Shown here in pieces: positions 15,366 through 23,245 of a DNA stretch of 32,789 nucleotides; the first letter of the stretch is position 1; every line of letters starts with the position of its first letter. Under the pieces are notes generated by a model. The model was not told the DNA's origin, did no database searches, and saw only the letters and a program-made list of their open reading frames with translations. A program made the position numbers and the translations under genes. Location: assembly GCA_023387235.1 (NCBI GenBank), contig JAEWIJ010000180.1:1-32789 (forward strand). Direction: 5' to 3'. The DNA comes from Pseudomonadota bacterium. Its GTDB lineage: Bacteria; Pseudomonadota; Alphaproteobacteria; Rhizobiales; Hyphomicrobiaceae.

Positions 15366-16657
15366 TCCTTGCCGGACGATGCATGGGCGGGTTCAGGGGA
15401 GGAAGAACGCCGGCGGCGTTCGCCTTTCTGATGCTCATGGTTTGCCTCGCGGCGTCGGTCAAGGCGGAAGGAACATCGCCGCCTGCAGGCGGCAGCAGCG
15501 CTGCGGAGCGGTCTTTTGCGGTCGGTGCCGTGCGCCAGCCTTTCCACGCCGTCCGTACGCTCAGCGTGCTGCAGGAGCGGGTCGCGCAAGGCGATGAGAC
15601 AGCCTTCGCCATGCAGCGCGAGGTGGTGCAGGAGATTGCCGCCGAGCTGAAGGCCTTCTCGCCCACAGTCTGGCGCTCACAGCGCAATCGCGAGGCGCTG
15701 ATCAAGTACGCGCTGAGCGGCGGCGATCCCGAGCAGCTCCGCGTCGTGCTGACACAGAAGTACTTCGAGGCGGCGGAAATGCCGCTCGCTGAGGGCTCGC
15801 TCGCCTATGCCGAAGGACAGCGCACGCAGGCGCTGCGCCATCTCGAGAAGGTCGACGTGTTCGCGCTGCCGCCGAGCCTCGCCGGGCACGTCGCGCTGGT
15901 GAAAGCGCTGGTGCTCGCGAATACGGATCTCGCGCGCGTCATTGTGCTCGCGGATGAGGCGCGCCTTCTTTCGCCGGGCACGCTCGTTGAGGAGACGGCA
16001 CTGCGCCTCGCCATGGAGGGCGCGGCCGCGCGCGCAGACCGGGCGAAGTTCGAGGCGCTTGCATCGCGCTATTTCCGCCGCTTTCCCCGCTCGCCTTATC
16101 TGAGCGCGGTCATCCGTCCGGTCGCGAAGGCGATGGTCGAGCAGGACTACGGCGAGAAGCCCGAGAGTGCGCGCTGGGTTCAGGGTGTCGTGCACTACCT
16201 CGATCCCCAGAAGCTCGTGCAGTTCTACGCCGCCTTCGCCGAGATCGGCTTGCGTGCGGGAAAGCTCGCGACGACGGTGAATGCGGCCCGCATGGCGCGC
16301 AAGTATGCGCGTCAGAGCTCGCCGGAGTACGCCTGGACGCAGGCTTACGAGGGTGCTGCGCTCGCCATCGGACTTGCGCCCGAGGAAGGCCTCGCGCTCC
16401 TCAATTCCGCGGAGGCGGTCGGCGTGCCGCAGTCCGTTGGTGAGCTGATCGCCGGCGCGCGTGCGATCTCACATCTCATCCGGTCGCCGCCGCAAGCGCA
16501 CGTGCAGGCGCCGCTCGACCTGCCGAAGGCGATACAAGCGGCGCTCACGCCCGGCGACAAGACGAAGAAGCCCGCCGCCGATCAGAATCCGACGGCGACG
16601 AAAGTGCATGCGCGCATTGCCCAGATCGACAAGATGCTCAAGGATATTGACGAATGA
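15362..16657 (+). CDS. motC: Periplasmic motility protein MotC
   Basis: MotC is a rhizobial periplasmic protein needed for flagellar rotation, thought to act with MotB and to need MotE for folding. The 431-residue product starts at the ATG overlapping the motB stop. It has a signal peptide (FAFLMLMVCLAASVKAEG, cleavage near residue 35). The mature part has helical blocks such as RQPFHAVRTLSVLQERVAQG, ISGGDPEQ-like YALSGGDPEQLRVVLTQKYF and WVQGVVHYLDPQKLVQFYAA. It ends with a charged tail VHARIAQIDKMLKDIDE. Order motB-motC-fliK(motD) is the known rhizobial arrangement. The stop overlaps the start of fliK. Confidence 0.92.
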   Translation: MILAGRCMGGFRGGRTPAAFAFLMLMVCLAASVKAEGTSPPAGGSSAAERSFAVGAVRQPFHAVRTLSVLQERVAQGDETAFAMQREVVQEIAAELKAFSPTVWRSQRNREALIKYALSGGDPEQLRVVLTQKYFEAAEMPLAEGSLAYAEGQRTQALRHLEKVDVFALPPSLAGHVALVKALVLANTDLARVIVLADEARLLSPGTLVEETALRLAMEGAAARADRAKFEALASRYFRRFPRSPYLSAVIRPVAKAMVEQDYGEKPESARWVQGVVHYLDPQKLVQFYAAFAEIGLRAGKLATTVNAARMARKYARQSSPEYAWTQAYEGAALAIGLAPEEGLALLNSAEAVGVPQSVGELIAGARAISHLIRSPPQAHVQAPLDLPKAIQAALTPGDKTKKPAADQNPTATKVHARIAQIDKMLKDIDE

Positions 16658-18120
16658 ATGTACATCTTCCTCCGGGGCCGTCGGGAGCCAAGGGTGTGCC
16701 GGGTGCCGGCGAGGGACCTCACGGCCGGCAGGACAAACTCGACGGCGATTTCGCCGCGGCGCTCGCTGAGACGGCCGGTGAAAGCAGCGATGAGGCCGTT
16801 CGCGATGAGGCGGCGGCGGGCAAGGCCGACGATGCCGGTGGGCACTTCCACGTTGGCCGTCGTCTCGGCGCGCGGGGTGGCCACGAGGCGCACGGTCGCG
16901 TGACGGGCGATGCGGCACTGCCTCGCGCCGACGTGCCGAACGAGCCGGACACTGAAACACCGGTAAAGCGCATACGCCGCGCCGATCAAAAGGCGCTCGC
17001 CAAAGGCATTGCGACAAACGAGGCGCAGGAGGCGAGCGAGAAGCCGTCGGCGCCATCAGCATCCGATCCGGCGCAAGGTGCAGCAGCAGCACGCGAGGTG
17101 CTTGCCGCGCTCGGCATCGATCTCACGGCGCGGCCGGAGCGCGCGCAAGGACCGGAGCTTGCAGCCGTCGCACGCAAAGGCATGGGGCCGCGCGGCGCTG
17201 ATCCTTCCACGCTCGGTGTCGATCGCGCGGGGACTGCCGACGTCGGCGATGAAGTCGAGGTGGATGAGGCGATGGTGCTTCCGGTGCGCGTCGTGCGCCA
17301 GGAGAAGCATTTCCAGGCTGCCGGCGTCGAGGCGCGGCGCTGGCAGATCGCGCAGGATGCTTTCGAGGCAGGCCGTGCTGCCGCACCGACGGCGGAGGCT
17401 CTGAAGACAGTGCCGGGCGAGGCACTGCGCGAGCGCGCGACCGCGCCGGCTGCACTAGCGCGAACAGTCGAGGCGGTGGCTCCGGTTGCCGGACCGGCAG
17501 CGCCGGGAGCAGTCGTCGACGTCGCGCCGGGCGCCGTTGGATTACAGATCGCCGATCGCATGCAGGAGGCTTTGACGAGGCCCGCCGATTCGGCTGCATC
17601 GTCATCGCCGGGCTCGGGCGCAATTTTCGAGCCCGATACACGGCAGAGCTTCGCGCCGGCTCTGCGCGTGATCAAGCTGCAGCTCAACCCGGCCGAGCTC
17701 GGCGCGGTGACGATCGTGCTCTCCGGCAATGATGAGGGCTTGCGTATCGAGCTTGCCGCCGAGCTTGCCGACACCGTGACCAAGGTCGACAACGATCGCA
17801 ATGTGCTGGCCGCACGCCTGAGCGGCGCCGGTTACGCCGTGACCGACATCAGCGTCGCGAGGATGGCCGGGCAGGGCATGGATGGCGACGCGCGCGATCA
17901 GGGGGCGCGGCCCGGCGGCCAGCAGGAGCAGCTCCTCGGTGGCGGTGCCCGCGATGGCGGCGGACGCCATGGGGGCGCCCAGCAGGCCGAGCAGCACGCG
18001 GATTGGCGCTCCGGCAAGGCCTTCGGGCGTGCTGATTCGGGGGGAAGTCTGTCCCCGGGTGCGGCCCCGGCGCCCGTGATCGGAGGAGTTTCATACGGCG
18101 GTCGCTTCCGCCCGGTCTAA
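16654..18120 (+). CDS. fliK: Flagellar hook-length control protein FliK
   Basis: FliK is the secreted ruler that sets hook length and triggers the FlhB specificity switch; in older rhizobial literature the gene here was called motD. The 488-residue product is mostly low-complexity (Ala/Gly/Glu/Arg-rich). The recognisable part is the C-terminal Flg_hook domain at about residues 335-410: ALRVIKLQLNPAELGAVTIV, then GLRIELAAELADTVTKVDND, then RNVLAARLSGAGYAVTDISV. A Gly/Gln-rich tail follows. The start ATG overlaps the motC stop. No terminator is obvious downstream before fliG. Confidence 0.9.
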   Translation: MNVHLPPGPSGAKGVPGAGEGPHGRQDKLDGDFAAALAETAGESSDEAVRDEAAAGKADDAGGHFHVGRRLGARGGHEAHGRVTGDAALPRADVPNEPDTETPVKRIRRADQKALAKGIATNEAQEASEKPSAPSASDPAQGAAAAREVLAALGIDLTARPERAQGPELAAVARKGMGPRGADPSTLGVDRAGTADVGDEVEVDEAMVLPVRVVRQEKHFQAAGVEARRWQIAQDAFEAGRAAAPTAEALKTVPGEALRERATAPAALARTVEAVAPVAGPAAPGAVVDVAPGAVGLQIADRMQEALTRPADSAASSSPGSGAIFEPDTRQSFAPALRVIKLQLNPAELGAVTIVLSGNDEGLRIELAAELADTVTKVDNDRNVLAARLSGAGYAVTDISVARMAGQGMDGDARDQGARPGGQQEQLLGGGARDGGGRHGGAQQAEQHADWRSGKAFGRADSGGSLSPGAAPAPVIGGVSYGGRFRPV

Positions 18121-18280
18121 GTCTCCGCGAATCTGTCTATGGTGTGTGCCGGCTGCCGGCCGAGGACGCGCGCCTGTCAGTCCGCCGCAAGGTCGGCGTG
18201 GCAGACATGGAGCTTGAGCGATTCCCTCTGGCGCCAGCGGAGCGTGGCACGGGCACCGGGCGTCAGCGGTCAGGGGCGGG

Positions 18281-19321
18281 ATGAACGGCAAGAACATGAG
18301 CAAGTCGCTGCCGGCGAAGCGCGACGAGAACGTGCCGCTGAGCGCGGTCGACAAGGTGACGGCGCTGCTGCTCACCATGAGCAAGCCGTCGGCCGACGTC
18401 ATCATCAAGAAGTTCGACAATCAGGAGATCCGCCTGGTTGGCCATTCAGTGTCGGCGCTGCCGCCGGTCCCCGAGGAGGTGATCGAGCAGATTCTCGAGG
18501 AGCTTTGCGCCGCGCTCGAGGTGCCTGACACGCTCGTCGGCTCTGCGGGTGGCGTGCAGCAACTCTTCTCAGGCGTCGTCAGCGAGGACCAGATCTCGGA
18601 CATCATCGCCGAGGTGTCCGGCAGGTCGTCGGAACGTGTCTGGGTGCGCCTCAGCGATGTGAAGGACGAGCGCATTGCGGAATTTCTCGCCGGAGAGCAG
18701 CCGCAGGTCGCGGCGGTGGTCCTCTCGCGCCTCGACTCGAGCAAGGCGGCGAGCGTTCTCGAAAAGCTCAGCGGTGAGCAGCGCACGGATCTCAGCCGCC
18801 GTCTGCTGTCGCTGCGACCGCCGACCGAAGCTGCCATGCAACTCGTCGCCGAGCGGCTGCGTGAAGTGCTCTTCGCCGAGGTCGAGGCCGACACGGGCGA
18901 GAACAAGCACGCCAAGCTGGCGGCCATCCTCAACAAGCTCGATCGCGATCAGATCGACGAGATCCTGACCAGCATCGGCGAGAGCGATCCCGACGAGGCC
19001 GAGCGGGTGAAGAACTACGTCTTCACGTTCGACGATATCGGCGGCATGGACACGGAGGACCGCGCGCGGCTCATGGACGAGGTGCCGGCTGAACGCGTCG
19101 TGATGGCGCTTCGCGAGGCCGATCCGACGCTGGTCGACATGGTGCTTCAGACGCTGTCGCCGCGCTCGCGCCGCATCGTCGAGGCCGAGCTCGCGACGGA
19201 TGCGCGCGTTGCGCCGCAGGCCATCAGCGAAGCGCGGCGCTGGATCGCTGTGCTCGCTCTGAGCATGGCCGAGCGCTCGCTGATCAAGCTGCGGCCCGAA
19301 GCCGCACCGCTAGAAGAATAG
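18281..19321 (+). CDS. fliG: Flagellar motor switch protein FliG
   Basis: FliG is the rotor protein that contacts MotA and FliF. The 346-residue product (ATG 18281 with a nearby AGGGG; a second ATG at 18296 is possible) has all FliG parts. The N-terminal domain has LSAVDKVTALLLTMSKPSAD. The middle domain has a variant of the EHPQ motif, GEQPQVAAVVLSRL. The C-terminal torque domain has VPAERVVMALREADPTLVDM and LSPRSRRIVEAELA, including the charged residues that face the stator. It is 160 bases after fliK, so it may have its own promoter, though I could not identify one confidently. fliM follows after 19 bases. Confidence 0.95.
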   Translation: MNGKNMSKSLPAKRDENVPLSAVDKVTALLLTMSKPSADVIIKKFDNQEIRLVGHSVSALPPVPEEVIEQILEELCAALEVPDTLVGSAGGVQQLFSGVVSEDQISDIIAEVSGRSSERVWVRLSDVKDERIAEFLAGEQPQVAAVVLSRLDSSKAASVLEKLSGEQRTDLSRRLLSLRPPTEAAMQLVAERLREVLFAEVEADTGENKHAKLAAILNKLDRDQIDEILTSIGESDPDEAERVKNYVFTFDDIGGMDTEDRARLMDEVPAERVVMALREADPTLVDMVLQTLSPRSRRIVEAELATDARVAPQAISEARRWIAVLALSMAERSLIKLRPEAAPLEE

Positions 19322-19340
19322 GGAGAGCGGAACCGCGGTA

Positions 19341-20285
19341 ATGGACACGACGGCGCCCGAGGAGGATCGGCTCAAGCGGCTGGAGATCACCGAGATCTTC
19401 CATAGCACCGCTGCGCCGATCGTCGAGCTGCCGGCCATGCGCGCGCTGCTCGAGGCGAGCGTCCTGGACTGCCCGGTGGCAATCCGCGAGGCCTTCGGGC
19501 TCGATGGCGAGGTCGTACTCGAGCGGACGGTGCAGCAGGCCTCCTACGAGGCGCTCGGTCCCTGCTCGGGAATGGTCGGCGCCGTCTACTTCGTTCCGGA
19601 ATGGAATGCGCGCGCCGTCGTCGCCTTCGATGCCATGCTGCTCTTCCGCGCGCTCGACGCCATGTACGGCGGCGATGGACGCCAGCTCGGCGCGGTTCCG
19701 GCGCGTGAGCTGAGCGGGCTCGAGCAATCGGTAGCGGATCAGCTCGCGCGCACCGTGATCGGTCGGTTCGAGGCGCGGCTCGCGCCTTATGTCGCCTTCT
19801 CGTGCGGTCTCGAACGTGTGGAGCGCGCCTTCGACGCCGAGCCCTTCGGCAAGGACAAGTCCGATCTCGTTCTCGTCCAGCTTCTGCTTGCGAACTTCGA
19901 CGAGCGCATCGTCGTTGCCCTGCCGGCAAGAGGGCTGGAACTCGTGCGCGATCAGATCGCGGTTCCCGAGGAGGAGCCCCCGGTCGAGATCGATCCGAGC
20001 TGGAGCCGCAATCTCGCCGAAAGCATCGGGCGCACCGAGGTCGAGATCGTCGCCGTTGCCGCGGGGCCGCCGATGCTGCTCGGCGAGGTCGCGGCACTGC
20101 AGCCCGGATCCGTCGTCGAGTTCGACGCCGAGCAGCTCGAGCACGTGCGCATCGAGAGCGACGGCGAAGCAATTTTCGAAGGCCAGCTCGGTCAGCAGAA
20201 GGGCTTCTTCAGCATCTGCCTCGAGACGCCTGTGGCCGCAAAGTCCGATGACGCCAAGGGGCCGAACGGCCGCCGGCGCAGCTGA
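19341..20285 (+). CDS. fliM: Flagellar motor switch protein FliM (divergent)
   Basis: FliM is the middle C-ring protein that receives CheY-P and links FliG to FliN. The 314-residue product has the core feature LFRALDAMYGGDGR (GGDG at about 110-113) and ARELSGLEQSVADQLARTVI. A C-terminal SpoA domain is at about residues 215-290 (GRTEVEIVAVAAGPPMLLGE, GEAIFEGQLGQQKGFFSICL). The canonical N-terminal CheY-binding peptide of enterobacterial FliM (EIDALL type) is not visible; the protein begins MDTTAPEEDRLKRLEITEIF. Rhizobial FliM proteins are generally divergent. Position directly after fliG supports the call. Confidence 0.88.
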   Translation: MDTTAPEEDRLKRLEITEIFHSTAAPIVELPAMRALLEASVLDCPVAIREAFGLDGEVVLERTVQQASYEALGPCSGMVGAVYFVPEWNARAVVAFDAMLLFRALDAMYGGDGRQLGAVPARELSGLEQSVADQLARTVIGRFEARLAPYVAFSCGLERVERAFDAEPFGKDKSDLVLVQLLLANFDERIVVALPARGLELVRDQIAVPEEEPPVEIDPSWSRNLAESIGRTEVEIVAVAAGPPMLLGEVAALQPGSVVEFDAEQLEHVRIESDGEAIFEGQLGQQKGFFSICLETPVAAKSDDAKGPNGRRRS

Positions 20286-20361
20286 TCCGCGGATCAAGGC
20301 TGGCGCAAGCTACTTCCTCTTTCCTGGACCTCCGAAGTCGGCCATGTAGGGAGCGGGAACC

Positions 20362-20904
20362 GTGGATACTACGCTGATCATTTTCACTGTTGGAACTGCC
20401 GCAAGCTTCCTGCCGCTCTACTGGCTCGCGATCCGTTTCTCGCGGCGCTGGGGCCGTCCGGTAGCCGCGGCGTCGGCAGTGCGCAGCGATCCGCCCGGCC
20501 GGCGCGAGTTCCTCGATCTGCTGCGGCGCGAAGCGGCGAGCCGCGCGGTCACGGTCCTGCACGAAGCTCTCGTCGAGATCCGGATCACGGCCGACCACGG
20601 GCATGGTGCACTCAGCGCGGAAATGCGTCGCAGCCTCGTCGAGACGGGCCGGCTCGTCGATTCGCTCTTCGCGCGTGAGCTCAGGGAGAAGTTCCGCCAG
20701 GGCGCCGATGCTCTTGCGTTTGCCACATCGAGCACGCTCGGGGCGGCGAGCGTCGCGAGCGCGTCGGCCATCGCCGCGTTCGAGCGCGCGCTCGACGTCG
20801 AGCCGGATCGCGTGCCGGCTGCGCGGCGTCGCGCCGGCATGGGCGGTCTTGTTCACAAGGGCCGCGAGTGGATGGGCATGGTCGGCATTCGGGTCCCGGC
20901 CTGA
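20362..20904 (+). CDS. Membrane-anchored protein of unknown function after fliM
   Basis: I do not recognise this 180-residue protein. It starts with GTG at 20362. One N-terminal membrane helix is visible at about residues 4-25 (TLIIFTVGTAASFLPLYWLA), followed by a basic stretch (RFSRRWGRP) that predicts a cytoplasmic C-terminal domain. That domain is helical, with EFLDLLRREAASRAVTVLHE and RRSLVETGRLVDSLFARELR, and ends HKGREWMGMVGIRVPA. It follows fliM by 76 bases and its leader resembles the fliM leader. Location suggests a flagellar motor or basal-body accessory protein. Orientation and codon use match the block, so I believe it is real. Confidence 0.72.
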   Translation: MDTTLIIFTVGTAASFLPLYWLAIRFSRRWGRPVAAASAVRSDPPGRREFLDLLRREAASRAVTVLHEALVEIRITADHGHGALSAEMRRSLVETGRLVDSLFARELREKFRQGADALAFATSSTLGAASVASASAIAAFERALDVEPDRVPAARRRAGMGGLVHKGREWMGMVGIRVPA

Positions 20905-21157
20905 GGCGGAGCGGCTTCGCGCAATGCTGGCCGGTCAGGCGTCGCGGGCGGAGCTGCTGCGCGGCGCCGATGCTCGCGCGCCATGCGCACTATCCCCTCG
21001 AATGAGCATTGCTCTATAGTTTATCCTGATTACTGCTGAGTATCGTTGCCATTGCGACGCGGTGATGCGGGAACGGACGACCCCCCGTTTGTAAACCTGT
21101 TAGTTCACGTTAATCAATTATTGGGCAATGCACTGATTCGCCGGGGGGCAGCAGAAA
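20905..21157 (+). promoter_or_regulatory. Intergenic region upstream of ftcR/rem
   Basis: This 253-base gap is the longest in the window. Its first part is GC-rich, then AT content rises (about 21003-21050 and 21088-21127), unlike the surrounding DNA. The second AT-rich patch contains GTTAG-N6-TTAA (21099-21113), close to a reversed CtrA box but one base short in spacing. It also contains TTAATCAATTATTG. GGGGGG at about 21142-21147 may serve as the ftcR ribosome binding site. In Sinorhizobium the rem promoter is a regulatory hub (VisNR, MucR); AT-rich DNA here is compatible with such control, but that is inference. Confidence 0.5.
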
Positions 21158-21880
21158 ATGATCGTCATCGTGGATGACCGCAATTTGGTGACCGACGCTT
21201 TCCGGTCGTCTTTCGATCGCGAAGGAATTCCGGCGGCGGGTTTCTCCGGAGGTGATTTCGAAGGCTGGGTCGAGGCGGCGGCAAATGAGGACGTAATGGC
21301 GATCAATGCCTTCCTCATTGGCGAATGCAGCCGGCCCGAAATTCTGGCGCGGATCATCAAGCGGCGCACGGCTGCCGCGGTTATCGCGATGAAGGATCAC
21401 AAGACGCTTACGAGCACGCTCGAGCTGTTCGCCGTCGGCGTCGACGACGTGATCTCCAAGCCCTGCCACGTGCGCGAGATCCTGGCGCGGATCGAGGCCA
21501 TATCGCGCCGCGTGGGCAGCGACAAGGCGCGCGTCGAGAGCTCGGCGGCGATCCGCATCTACCGCGACGGCCGCGATCCGCTGGTCTGCGAGGAGCCGCT
21601 GCCGCTGCCGCGCAGGGAGCTGAGAATCCTGGAGTTTCTGGTCGCGAATCAGTCGCGCCGGGTGACGAAGTCGCAGATCTTCAACTCGGTCTACGGCCTC
21701 TTCGACCAGGAGATCGACGAGAACGTCATCGAGAGTCACATCTCCAAGCTGCGTCGGCGCCTGCGCGGGCGGCTCGGCTACGATCCGATCGATTCCAAGC
21801 GCCATCTCGGGTACCGCCTCCTCGGGCCTTCGAAATCGGACATCGAGGGCGCGTCGGGCGAGATTGCGGCCGCTGTCTGA
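21158..21880 (+). CDS. ftcR: Orphan OmpR-type flagellar regulator (FtcR/Rem family)
   Basis: FtcR (Brucella) and Rem (Sinorhizobium) are orphan regulators that activate flagellar genes. The 240-residue product has a receiver-like domain (about 1-115) and a winged-helix Trans_reg_C domain (about 140-235: PLPRRELRILEFLVANQSRR, NVIESHISKLRRRLRGRLGY, DPIDSKRHLGYRLLGP). In the receiver the acidic pair D6-D7 and K101-P102 are kept. The position that aligns with the phosphorylated Asp appears to be N50 (in DVMAINAFLIGE), and the conserved Ser/Thr is replaced (K79 in IAMKDH). It is therefore likely to work without phosphorylation. No sensor kinase is adjacent. Location directly before flgE is the same as in Brucella and Sinorhizobium. 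The rhizobial name for this gene would be rem. Confidence 0.9.
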   Translation: MIVIVDDRNLVTDAFRSSFDREGIPAAGFSGGDFEGWVEAAANEDVMAINAFLIGECSRPEILARIIKRRTAAAVIAMKDHKTLTSTLELFAVGVDDVISKPCHVREILARIEAISRRVGSDKARVESSAAIRIYRDGRDPLVCEEPLPLPRRELRILEFLVANQSRRVTKSQIFNSVYGLFDQEIDENVIESHISKLRRRLRGRLGYDPIDSKRHLGYRLLGPSKSDIEGASGEIAAAV

Positions 21881-21952
21881 TCGATCGACAGCCTGGCGCA
21901 AGGTGAAACGCCTTATCCTGGCTGTGAAATCCGATCCGCCTGGGGGAATCAC

Positions 21953-23212
21953 ATGAGTGTCTATGGACTGATGCGCACGGGCGCATCGGGAATGAATGCG
22001 CAGTCGAATAGGCTCGGCACGATCGCCGATAATATCGCGAACGCTTCGACCGTCGGCTATAAGCGCGCAGGCACGCAATTCTCTTCCCTTTTGCTGAACG
22101 ACACGACGTCCTCGTATAACTCTGGCGGCGTCGAAACGAATGTCCGTTATGGCATCTCGCAGCAGGGTGTTTTAACGGCAACGACTTCGCCCTTTGATCT
22201 GGCTATCAAGGGCGCGGGTTTCATGCTCGTTTCTTCGCCCGATGGCAGCCTCGCCCTTACGCGCGCCGGCTCATTCGTGCCGGATGGCGAGGGTCGTCTT
22301 ATCAATTCGGCGGGTTACACCCTCATGGGCTACCCGCTGCCCGAGAACGCATCGGGTCCTCCGGTCATCAATGGGACGGCAGGCCTGGTGCCGGTGAACG
22401 TGACGGCTGGCGGCATGCGTGCCGGGCCGACGACCATCGGCGCGCTGATCGCGAATCTTCCGTTCGAGGCGGACATTACCGCGCCGGGGGATCTCCCTTC
22501 GACGAACGCGGCAGGTGCGGTGACGACCGCACGCTCCTCGATCGACGTCTACGGAAATCACGGCGAGTCGGTGCGCCTCGATCTTCATTTCTCGAAGACG
22601 GCAGACGGCGAGTGGGAGATGGCCGTCTATAACGCCGCCGACCGCGACGCCAATGGCGGCTTCCCTTATTCGAGCGGACCGATCGCGACGGCGGCACTTC
22701 AGTTCGACGGCACCGGCCAGCTTGATCCTGCCGGCACGACCTCGCTGACGGTGGCCGTGCCAGGCGGCCAGCCGATGGAGATCGATCTCTCCTCCATGAC
22801 GCAGGTGAGCGGTGACTATGCCGTCGACCTGATCAACACCAACGGCAATGCGCCGAGCCGCGTGCAGGCGATCGAGATCGCGCAGGACGGGCGTCTTTAC
22901 GAGGTCTACGAGGACGGCTCGCGCTTCGCCTCGTATCTCATTCCGCTCGCGACGGTGCCGAGCCCCGATCGTCTTTCGCCGAAGGCCGGCAACGTCTATC
23001 TGCCGTCGAACGACTCCGGCAATCTTCGCGTCGGCATCGCGGGCACGGCCGGGTTCGGAACGGTCGAGTCCGGCAAGCTCGAGAGCTCCACTGTCGATCT
23101 CGCGACCGAGCTCGCCGACATGATCGAGGCGCAGCGCAACTACACGGCAAACTCTCGCGTGTTCCAGACCGGCTCCGAGCTGATGGATCTTGTCGTCAAT
23201 CTGAAGCGGTAG
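21953..23212 (+). CDS. flgE: Flagellar hook protein FlgE
   Basis: FlgE is the hook subunit. The start ATG has GGGGGAA just upstream. The 419-residue product begins MSVYGLMRTGASGMNAQSNR and has the rod/hook signature LGTIADNIANASTVGYKRAG. The mid-domain has SFDLAIKG-like SPFDLAIKGAGFMLVSSPDG and RSSIDVYGNHGESVRLDLHF. The C-terminus is LESSTVDLATELADMIEAQR, then NYTANSRVFQTGSELMDLVV. Length and motifs are typical of rhizobial FlgE. It lies 72 bases after ftcR, likely one of its targets. Confidence 0.96.
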   Translation: MSVYGLMRTGASGMNAQSNRLGTIADNIANASTVGYKRAGTQFSSLLLNDTTSSYNSGGVETNVRYGISQQGVLTATTSPFDLAIKGAGFMLVSSPDGSLALTRAGSFVPDGEGRLINSAGYTLMGYPLPENASGPPVINGTAGLVPVNVTAGGMRAGPTTIGALIANLPFEADITAPGDLPSTNAAGAVTTARSSIDVYGNHGESVRLDLHFSKTADGEWEMAVYNAADRDANGGFPYSSGPIATAALQFDGTGQLDPAGTTSLTVAVPGGQPMEIDLSSMTQVSGDYAVDLINTNGNAPSRVQAIEIAQDGRLYEVYEDGSRFASYLIPLATVPSPDRLSPKAGNVYLPSNDSGNLRVGIAGTAGFGTVESGKLESSTVDLATELADMIEAQRNYTANSRVFQTGSELMDLVVNLKR

Positions 23213-23245
23213 GCCCGGTAGGAAGCGCCGGGTCGGGGGAGGTAG

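Noticed and set aside
18199..18216. Possible sigma-54 promoter before fliG (TGGCAG with GC at the -12 spacing)
   Set aside because: The GG-N10-GC spacing is right but the -12 element (GAGCT) is poor, and no sigma-54 activator is seen in the locus.
18228..18237. 10-base palindrome CTGGCGCCAG before fliG
   Set aside because: Short GC palindromes like this are common by chance in such DNA and there is no second copy near other operons.
20905..21019. A possible frameshifted extension of the unknown protein after fliM
   Set aside because: Another frame stays open past the stop, but it has no start or conserved look of its own, and the 180-residue product ends cleanly.
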